7,326 nucleotides of DNA, taken from Paraprevotella sp. Lineage in GTDB: Bacteria > Bacteroidota > Bacteroidia > Bacteroidales > Bacteroidaceae. Of this stretch, positions 1 through 5,585 are shown piece by piece. The notes under the pieces were generated by a model that had not been told where the DNA came from, searched no databases, and was given only the letters and a program-made list of their open reading frames with translations. A program made the position numbers and the translations under genes. The stretch spans positions 1 to 7,326 of the forward strand of contig JAJPYK010000027.1 of NCBI GenBank assembly GCA_021205005.1, in the 5' to 3' direction. The number at the start of each line of letters is the position of its first letter. Position 1 is the first letter of the stretch.

Positions 1-179
1 CTTATCGGGTTTTATTAATTTCGCGTCGGATTCAGAATGACACCGACCTTGAACCACCGTTATTCAGGACAAAAAGGTAAAGGCATCCCAATGATCCGGC
101 ATACGAGTATCTGCAAGATATCGTTCTTGTGGGTTCTCCATTATCTGACATTCGAGAAGCAAAATTGAGACGCCCCGAC
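1..179. other. Leader region upstream of the fimbrial operon, no supported gene
   Basis: No gene can be assigned here with confidence. The + strand frame that later becomes the DUF3575 gene is open from base 3 except for a TAA at 78-80; the stretch after it (81-179) reads like protein, including the peptide DPAYEYLQDIVLVGSPL. It cannot be the tail of an ordinary upstream gene, because that frame has no stop before running into the DUF3575 gene. The opposite strand has an equally protein-like short frame ending at 64. I found no clear Bacteroides promoter (-33 TTTG with -7 TAnnTTTG) and no long inverted repeats that would suggest an invertible promoter. The operon promoter is either here in a form I cannot recognise or upstream of the window. 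Confidence 0.4.
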
Positions 180-719
180 ATGATACGAAAAGTTTTATTT
201 CTGACAGGGCTTCTTGCCATCGGTTTCTCTCCAAAATCCGCAGCGCAAGAGGTGGCATTGAAAACCAACAGTCTGTATTGGCTTGCAACGACGCCGAACC
301 TCGGGTTAGAAGTGGCATTGAGCCGTAAAACTACATTAGACCTATCCGCTGCCTATAATCCTTGGACCTTCCGATACGACAAGAAAATGAGATTCTGGTT
401 GGCGCAACCGGAAATCCGCTATTGGTTTTGCGGAAAGTTCGACCGACATTTCATAGGACTGCATCTGCACGGCGCGCAATTTTTCGGCGGCTTCAAAGAC
501 AAACGGTATGACGGTTATCTTGCCGGAGGAGGTTTCACCTACGGATATGACAAGATCATTTCGCGCCATTGGAACCTGGAAGCGGCCATAGGCATCGGAT
601 ATGCCCGATTGTGGTACAAGGAAAGTCCCCGCATCCCGTGCATCAAATGCTATGAGAACAAGCACAAGGATTATTTCGGTCCGACAAAGATATCACTCAC
701 CTTAGCTTATGTCTTCTAA
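180..719 (+). CDS. DUF3575 domain protein, fimbrial-locus outer membrane protein
   Basis: This encodes 179 residues and is recognised as a DUF3575 protein, a family that accompanies FimB/Mfa fimbrial genes in Bacteroidales and whose exact role is unknown. Residues 1-22 form a signal peptide (basic MIRK, hydrophobic core, cleavage near SAA/Q), so the protein is exported; no lipobox is present. Family-type motifs are LKTNSLYW and PNLGLEVAL after the signal, YNPWTF, a QPEIRYWF segment, FIGLHLHGAQFF, GGGFTYGYD, WNLEAAIGIGYA, and a final GPTKISLTLAYVF. The terminal aromatic residue and alternating polar/hydrophobic strands suggest a small outer-membrane beta-barrel (inference). The ATG at 180 is preferred over a GTG at 129 because it places the signal peptide at the N-terminus. 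It lies 29 bases before the anchor gene, so cotranscription is likely. Confidence 0.85.
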   Translation: MIRKVLFLTGLLAIGFSPKSAAQEVALKTNSLYWLATTPNLGLEVALSRKTTLDLSAAYNPWTFRYDKKMRFWLAQPEIRYWFCGKFDRHFIGLHLHGAQFFGGFKDKRYDGYLAGGGFTYGYDKIISRHWNLEAAIGIGYARLWYKESPRIPCIKCYENKHKDYFGPTKISLTLAYVF

Positions 720-748
720 AAAACCAACCCATAACGGAAAAAAGAAAA

Positions 749-1657
749 ATGAGACTTATACATTGCATACGGACAGGATGTATCATGCTCTTGACATCGC
801 TACTCGCCTCGTGTATACGAGACGACATACAGCCCTGTCCCGCGTTACAGGTAAACATAGCAGTGAATGACAAAAACTATTTCAATGTGGACAAAGTGAC
901 ATTGGATGAAAAACTGTCCGAAAACTAGCCGTTGCGTGAATACGTACCCACACTCTACTACCGGCTGAGGTTATTGGAAAAAGACGGAACAAGCCGGACA
1001 GTAGCGGAAAAATGCGTATTTCCGGTCGAGGACGACGAAAAGGAATATTCCGTGAAGTTTGATGAGAGCCTGCCGCACGGTACTTATGTGCTCACAGTAT
1101 GGGGCGGATTGAAAAACCTCGACCCGTTGAACGAAGACCGTACCGCCATCTCTTTTCATCCCGGATATGACGAGGGTACGGATGTATATGTGTCAAACGA
1201 CACCTTGATATACGATGCGTATCACTACACCTATACTACGGAACTGGAACGGACAAAAGGGAAACTGATCATTGAAGTGACCGATCTCCCCCAAGCCGTA
1301 TGCAGTTCAGAAAAAACAGTAGACGGGCTGTTTGGCACGCTGGACTGCCTTAGCTTCTTGTATTCAGGACAAACGGAAGTGGAAACGCATCGCGACTGGA
1401 CATCCGCAGGAGAGGTAGTGACGAAAACCCTGCTTACTCCGTCCGTCCATGAAAACGGTTCGTCAGTACACATTCAATTCTATGACGAAGCAGATCATAG
1501 TGATCCGCCGGTACTCTTGCCTCAAAATGTCGATGTCACGATGAGGCGCAACGAATTGACTGTGCTCAAATATGTATACGACGGCAATGGAGACTTTACG
1601 GTTTATATGCTCGTAAATGACAATTGGGAAGAAGTACACGGAATGATAATAGACTAA
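749..1657 (+). pseudogene. FimB/Mfa2-family fimbrial anchor lipoprotein, interrupted by in-frame TAG
   Basis: The full frame spans 302 codons with a TAG at codon 60. Residues 1-22 are a lipoprotein signal ending in lipobox LASC (Cys22), followed by acidic residues (CIRDD) as in Bacteroidota surface lipoproteins. The rest matches the FimB/Mfa2 family: LREYVPTLYYRLR (62-74), YVLTVWGGL (113-121), GTDVYVSNDTLIYDA, ELERTKGKLIIEV (165-177), VTMRRNELTVLKYV and the C-terminal VNDNWEEVHGM (289-299). Family members anchor type V fimbriae to the outer membrane and affect fibre length, and consistently no Arg processing site follows Cys22. The TAG sits just before PLREYV in an otherwise intact frame. A TTG at 932 could restart translation but would yield 241 residues without a signal peptide or lipid anchor. 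As read, the gene should give no functional anchor; the family call is secure, the functional state is not. Confidence 0.85.
926..928 (+). other. In-frame TAG stop inside the anchor gene
   Basis: The sequence around it reads gaa aac TAG ccg ttg cgt, in the same frame as the ATG at 749 and the rest of the gene. The residue before PLREYV is plausibly Leu (SEN-L-PLREYV), which needs only TTG to TAG; Gln (CAG) is the other one-step option. The stop is in the second copy of an imperfect 11-base tandem repeat (910-920 and 921-931). Confidence 0.9.
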
Positions 1658-1696
1658 GTTTAATATAGTTTTTGAACAACTTAAATTTTTGACAGT

Positions 1697-2980
1697 ATGA
1701 AAAAGAAAAGTGTTTTATTTGCATGGACTGCCGGAATGGTTATGTTCAGTGCATGTAGCAGCAATGACGACATCATGGGCAATGGTGGCAGAAACGATGG
1801 AAATGCGGCACAACAATTCGTGTTGCAAGTGGCAAGCTCGGGAGACGGACTGACCACACGGGCCGGACGTCCGTTGGAAAGCTCCAAAGCCCAGCAAGAC
1901 GTTGACAATGTAAAGTTGTTTGTCTGTGACGTCAGCGACAATGTTGTGTATACAACGCAAATCTCTGATTGGGAAACGACCTCAACTGACTGTTCGGTAG
2001 GCGGACACGGAAAAGAGGAAGTGATTGAAATCCCGTCTGATTCCAAACTTCCCCAAGGAACTTATACGGTTTACGCTATAGGTTATAGTAACAATTCCGA
2101 TTATGATTTGGATGCAATCACTGACCTTCAAAAGGGAAACAAGTTCAGTGAGAACCAGTTAATCTCATTCAAGAACGATGCCGGCAACAAGATCGGCGAA
2201 GAAATATTTGCAGGTTCACTTCCTTTGACAGTATCCCAAAACGGGTTCAAAAAGCCGGTCGTATTGAACCGTCAGGTAGCCGGTACGTTTGCCTATATAA
2301 CGGATATTCCTTACATTGAAGGCGCAGCCAAACTACGCTTGGTAGCATCTCAACTGAACACTCAATGGGTGTTCGGCAACTTTGCAAGCGTAGATCTGGC
2401 CAACAACGGCAGCAACAACGGTAACAACGTGAAGTATGTCGTAAACGGCGCCACCCCTTCACCGGATAATAATGAAACCGTTTATGAAATCAATTTGTCC
2501 GACTGGTTTAATAATATAGAGGATAAAGACAACGACAACCTGATCGATGCCAATGAGTGGAAAGGGGATGCAACGAAATATGCCCAAGGATCGGTATTCG
2601 CGGGTTCATTCATCATTCCGTTCGAAAAAGTGGACGGCAGCAATACCTTTAAGTTGCAGATGACCAAAACAGACGGCACTGTATTGAGAGAATGGGCCGT
2701 CAAACTGCCTTCAGACCAATTGAGCAATACGCTTACAGCCTGGAACAGCAATACAAACGCATTCGAAGAGGTAAAGGACTATTCGGAAACCGCAAACATA
2801 TACAGCGTGTTTCGTAATCACCTTTACGGCATCGGACAAAGAACATCGGATAACCCGACCAAACCGGGCACCTCAGACGGTACGAATTCTGACATCCCAA
2901 TCTCTTTGAATGACAAGCAAGATCTGACGCTCCGCGTGAACGACAACTGGGAAGTCATCCACAATATGGAAATCGAGTAA
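1697..2980 (+). CDS. Mfa1-like structural fimbrillin (shaft subunit candidate)
   Basis: This intact gene encodes 427 residues. Residues 1-20 are a lipoprotein signal with lipobox FSAC (Cys20), followed by the acidic SSNDD. T54-R55-AGRPL is the expected site where an arginine-specific protease removes the lipidated N-terminus of type V pilins so that donor strands can exchange. Pilin-family features follow: DNVKLFVCD (70-78), LPQGTYTVYAIGY (118-130), NRQVAGTFAYI (191-201), FAGSFIIP (301-308), NHLYGIG (374-380), a flexible linker at about 381-400, and the C-terminal strand LRVNDNWEVIHNMEIE, which resembles the C-terminus of the anchor. A canonical EF-hand-type loop lies at 276-287. It begins 39 bases after the anchor gene and is followed by a 159-base gap with a strong hairpin, fitting a highly expressed major subunit. 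The assignment as shaft rests on order, family resemblance and that hairpin; an accessory role is possible. Confidence 0.83.
   Translation: MKKKSVLFAWTAGMVMFSACSSNDDIMGNGGRNDGNAAQQFVLQVASSGDGLTTRAGRPLESSKAQQDVDNVKLFVCDVSDNVVYTTQISDWETTSTDCSVGGHGKEEVIEIPSDSKLPQGTYTVYAIGYSNNSDYDLDAITDLQKGNKFSENQLISFKNDAGNKIGEEIFAGSLPLTVSQNGFKKPVVLNRQVAGTFAYITDIPYIEGAAKLRLVASQLNTQWVFGNFASVDLANNGSNNGNNVKYVVNGATPSPDNNETVYEINLSDWFNNIEDKDNDNLIDANEWKGDATKYAQGSVFAGSFIIPFEKVDGSNTFKLQMTKTDGTVLREWAVKLPSDQLSNTLTAWNSNTNAFEEVKDYSETANIYSVFRNHLYGIGQRTSDNPTKPGTSDGTNSDIPISLNDKQDLTLRVNDNWEVIHNMEIE
1867..1881 (+). repeat. 15-base exact repeat shared by two fimbrillin genes, copy 1
   Basis: ACGTCCGTTGGAAAG recurs exactly at 3310-3324. 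Both copies encode the RPLES part of the TRxxRPLESS motif, at residues 58-62 of both proteins. It marks these two genes as paralogues, probably kept alike by selection on the processing region or by shared ancestry. Confidence 0.8.
2522..2557 (+). other. EF-hand-type calcium-binding loop encoded in the fimbrillin
   Basis: The twelve residues DKDNDNLIDANE (276-287) satisfy the EF-hand loop pattern: Asp at positions 1, 3 and 5, Ile at 8, Asp at 9 and Glu at 12. Position 6 is Asn instead of the usual Gly. It sits between predicted strands in the C-terminal half of the protein. A structural calcium site is inferred; a single loop without clear flanking helices is compatible with the solitary loops seen in extracellular proteins. 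Confidence 0.6.
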
Positions 2981-3013
2981 TCGATCTGGCAAAAACCGAT
3001 AAGGTTATGATAT

Positions 3014-3047
3014 GTTTCCGAAACTCCGTCACAGGAGCTTCGGAAAC
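3014..3047 (+). terminator. Strong hairpin after the shaft gene, attenuator or partial terminator
   Basis: GTTTCCGAA (3014-3022) pairs perfectly with TTCGGAAAC (3039-3047). After one mismatch, CTCC (3024-3027) pairs with GGAG (3034-3037), leaving a 6-base loop. It starts 33 bases after the shaft gene stop. No run of T follows, so it is not a textbook intrinsic terminator; it may cut transcription to the accessory genes partially or protect the 3' end of the upstream mRNA. Confidence 0.6.
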
Positions 3048-3052
3048 TTAAC

Positions 3053-3064
3053 TGAAACGTTTCA
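3053..3064. promoter_or_regulatory. Perfect 12-base palindrome TGAAACGTTTCA, possible operator
   Basis: This is a perfect palindrome six bases after the hairpin, about 75 bases before the accessory subunit ATG. A related half-site, AAACGTTC, follows at about 3077-3084. Such symmetry suits a dimeric regulator, but no regulator or promoter could be matched. The rest of the 2981-3139 gap holds no gene. Confidence 0.3.
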
Positions 3065-3142
3065 TCTGACATGCAAACGTTCACAAAGGCACGTGGACAG
3101 AACCGACCGTTTTAAAGTACGGATATAAAAGAACGAGATATG

Positions 3143-3177
3143 AAAGGTTATAGGACATGGCTTGTTTCATAACCTTT
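3143..3177 (+). repeat. Inverted repeat at the accessory subunit start that contains the in-frame stop
   Basis: AAAGGTTAT (3143-3151) pairs perfectly over 9 bp with ATAACCTTT (3169-3177), with a 17-base loop. The left arm directly abuts the ATG at 3140 and the right arm contains the in-frame TAA (3170-3172). AAGGTTAT also occurs at 3001-3008, so it could compete for the right arm. It could lower translation initiation (inference). Confidence 0.55.
3170..3172 (+). other. In-frame TAA stop within the accessory subunit signal peptide
   Basis: The codons read ctt gtt tca TAA cct ttg ctg tgg, in frame with the ATG at 3140 and the lipobox Cys20. The position lies in the hydrophobic core (WLVS-x-PLLW), where Leu is the natural residue (TTA to TAA). 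Truncation would leave ten residues. Confidence 0.9.
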
Positions 3178-3309
3178 GCTGTGGACAGTTTCCGGCTGCT
3201 CACACGATGAGATTCCGGATCATCCGGAATTCGATGCCACAAATAAAGAAAGCAAAGTGGAAATCACATTCGACGTAAATGTCGATGCCGGCGCACAGAC
3301 ACGTTCTCA

Positions 3310-3324
3310 ACGTCCGTTGGAAAG
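3310..3324 (+). repeat. 15-base exact repeat shared by two fimbrillin genes, copy 2
   Basis: This is identical to 1867-1881, in the same reading frame and at the same residue numbers (58-62). The flanking codons differ at the DNA level, for example gcc gga against tct caa just upstream, so the duplication is old. Confidence 0.8.
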
Positions 3325-4636
3325 TTCGGATGACTGGCAACGGATAAGCGACATGCGTATCTATGTGTTCCGTTCGACAACAGGTGGGGACGATAACAGA
3401 ACCTATACCTATTATAAACCGGATGTATACGATGGAACAACGGAAACCGCGATTTCAAAAAAAGACTATTTCTACGTGGCTCCGTTCGGAGGAAAGGGTG
3501 ATGTCATCTGGGGACAAAACGGAGAAACGGATGAAGAGCATAGCTATTCCATCAACCCGCTGCTCCCGACCGGATATTATTATAAGTTCCTGGCCATCGG
3601 ACGTGATGACGTCACGGAAGCGGACCATTCAGAGATCGTTCTGACAGATCCTAATTTGAATTTTACCGATGGATATCCGGAAGAGTTTGTGAATCATATC
3701 AACCAATTGGACGAAGGCGGCATCTCATCCGACTATTCCATCCAATGGGAAGAGGGCCAGACCACCTTAGACAAAGCACTGCTCCGCAGCAGTCAATATC
3801 AAGCGGCAGAGGTTTTCAGCGGTTGTTCAGGCAGCATACATGTGACTGACGACGAGAAAGTCTTTCAGGAACAAATCGAGTCGAGACGCATGGTAGCCGG
3901 CATTCTGCTCTACGTAGAGAATGTGCCCGCGCAAGCTACTGCGATGGCGACAATCACAAGTTCGAATGCAGGCAATGAAGAATTAATAAAGAAAGGCAAC
4001 ACATATCCGGTAGATGCCGTCGGTATCGTACCGGTAACCTACTCAAAGGATGTAACCGTAGTCGATCGGACTCCCGCCGGCAATACGGCCCTTAACTACT
4101 CGACCGAAAACATTCCTTTTGCCACCCCTTATGTCAGGGCTTATACCCAAAACGCAGATGGCCGACATCGTCTTTTGGCCGGCAGTTTCATAATTCCACA
4201 AGGAGCTCCCGACAAGTCTCTGACCATTGGCAGCGAAGAATGGGGAAACACGTTATATCTGGTTTATTACACAAACGGAGCAAAAACGGGAGAAAATCAA
4301 AAGATACCGATTTCTTGGCATATCATTAAATGCACAACGGATGATATACCTGCAACGTCCGGTAATGAAACGACGTCACATCAAGGAGATGCGTATAAGT
4401 TTCCTCTTTATGCCAATCAAATCTATTGTCTGGGAAGAAAGAACCAGACCGAGGATCAACCAATAGATTTATCTAAAGTAGGCGCAGAAATCACGATTCA
4501 AATAGATCCGTTTTGGAATGAATACTATGGCGGTGTACTCGATGGAAGTCCCTCAGACGGCATCGGCATCGATCCTGATTGGGGCGAACATCCATCCGGA
4601 ACATTGCAAGAAGACAATAGTAACCATAATTAAATC

Positions 4637-4642
4637 AAAGGA
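4637..4642 (+). promoter_or_regulatory. Shine-Dalgarno-like site before the second accessory subunit
   Basis: AAAGGA lies just before tandem ATG codons at 4644 and 4647. Its spacing (1 base versus 4) favours the ATG at 4647, giving MRYKIPQ. It is the clearest ribosome binding site in the window, and it lies within the 10-base gap after the previous stop (plus one flanking context base), so translational coupling is likely. Confidence 0.5.
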
Positions 4643-4643
4643 A

Positions 4644-5558
4644 ATGATGAGATACAAAATTCCACAGACGTTCCTGCTGGCCGCATTGCTGTTATTGATA
4701 TCGTGCGATACGGCCCTTCAGGAGCAAGACATGTCGAAGGGCAAAACGAAGGCCTAATTCTATATATCCCTCAACGCTCTGACCCGCACACCGCAGAATC
4801 TGGATTTGGAGAAGTATACGGCCAAGGTGTATGAATTCAAGGAAGAGACTGCCGGAAGCGATCAATTTGTCTATGCGGACGAGCAGGATATAACGAGCAG
4901 TACTTTCACGACCGGCAATAATCTGGATGCAGGCACTCGCTACCGCTTCGTATTCATGGCCCTGCCCAAAGGACAAACACCGGCATTGCCCACACATACT
5001 ACCGACAAACCTATCTATACCGATGCAGATCTCAGCTATATCAACGGCAACCAGACCGGAAATGAGGTGTTCCGCAACATCCTCACCTTTACCCCTCAGG
5101 GAGACAATGATTCATATAATGTCATTCTCACCCGTCAGAACGGCGCGTTGCAAGTGCGTTTGGATAACAACAATGGTGCCCTGAAAAGCGTAAAACTGGA
5201 AGTGGAAGGGATGCCGGACATGTACCTGAATGACGGCACTGGCGGAAAGGTACTTACCAAAGGGACAGTCGTTCAACTGTCAAAAGAAGATGGGAATCCG
5301 GACGTAACCGATGACTATCGTATCACGGTCAACCGGCTTCCTGCGGAAGACGTTACCGGAAAAGGCGGACTTACTCTTACCTATCAGGACGGAAGTACCA
5401 AAGTCTATAACCTGACCTCCTCACAAGGAAGTATTCCCATTTATCCGAATCAAGTGACATGGCTTACTTTAAGCGGTGCAGGCGATGATAACTTTAAAGT
5501 GGAATTCGGTCCTACTATCGACTTGGATGATGACCAATGGGACGGTTACAACAAATAA
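4644..5558 (+). pseudogene. Second accessory fimbrillin-like lipoprotein, interrupted by in-frame TAA
   Basis: The frame has 304 codons counted from the first of two adjacent ATGs, with TAA at codon 38. Residues 1-21 are a strong lipoprotein signal ending in LISC (Cys21). After the stop come FYISLNALTRTPQNL, with a Thr-Arg pair at 47-48 in the place of the pilin processing site, then YTAKVYEFKEE (58-68), AGTRYRFVFMALP (96-108), an RQNGALQVRL segment (164-173) like the second beta-sandwich of FimA-type pilins, SVKLEVEGMP, and a short acidic C-terminal strand ending WDGYNK. It is shorter than the neighbouring pilins. No good start codon or lipobox exists after the stop, so as read only 37 residues would be made, mostly signal peptide. 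It is probably a minor subunit of the same fibre; family resemblance is weaker than for the two genes before it. Confidence 0.7.
4755..4757 (+). other. In-frame TAA stop in the second accessory subunit
   Basis: The codons read aag gcc TAA ttc tat ata tcc, in frame with ATG 4644 and with the remaining 266 sense codons. TTA (Leu) would restore the frame, as would CAA, AAA or GAA. The stop falls in the second copy of an imperfect 12-base tandem repeat (4735-4746 and 4747-4758). Confidence 0.88.
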
Positions 5559-5585
5559 ACATAAGAATCAAAAGATCACAGAACG

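Larger units (their letters stand above)
3140..4633 (+). pseudogene. Accessory fimbrillin-like lipoprotein, interrupted by in-frame TAA in the signal peptide
   Basis: The full frame has 497 codons, with TAA at codon 11. Read through, residues 1-20 are a lipoprotein signal ending in VSGC (Cys20) then acidic SHDE. T54-R55-SQRPLESS matches the shaft protein residue for residue in position, showing paralogy and arguing that the stop arose by substitution, not insertion or deletion. Type V pilin features: DMRIYVFRS (71-79), PLLPTGYYYKFLAIG (140-154), RRMVAGILLYVENVP (249-263), LAGSFIIPQ (346-354), YANQIYCLGRK (424-434) and a C-terminal strand ITIQIDPFWNEYYG (451-464). About 32 further residues follow that strand, a tail absent from the shaft protein. 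A TTG at 3176 after the stop would give MLWTVSGC, too short for export. Ten bases separate it from the next gene. Role as a minor or connecting subunit is inferred. Confidence 0.75.

Noticed and set aside
64..318. Antisense frames over the start of the DUF3575 gene
   Set aside because: They overlap a well-supported + strand gene and give no recognisable protein. The part before the gene (64-143) is too short to judge.
61..1373. 13-base exact match TATTCAGGACAAA at 61-73 and 1361-1373
   Set aside because: About 0.4 such matches are expected by chance in a window of this size, and the second copy encodes a conserved YSGQ segment of the anchor. No further similarity flanks it.
932..1657. A separate shorter gene starting at the TTG at 932
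   Set aside because: It would lack the signal peptide and lipobox needed by an outer-membrane anchor, and the sequence before the TAG continues the family N-terminus in the same frame.
1658..1696. Possible internal promoter for the shaft gene in the AT-rich 39-base gap
   Set aside because: TAAATTTT at 1682-1689 is near the Bacteroides -7 element, but no -33 TTTG lies at the right distance, and the only TTTG (1671-1674) is far too close.
749..5558. Genome-wide reassignment of TAG or TAA (as in some Bacteroides phages)
   Set aside because: TAA is the normal terminator of five of the six operon genes, at positions that fit family C-termini. If TAA coded for an amino acid throughout, these genes would run on.
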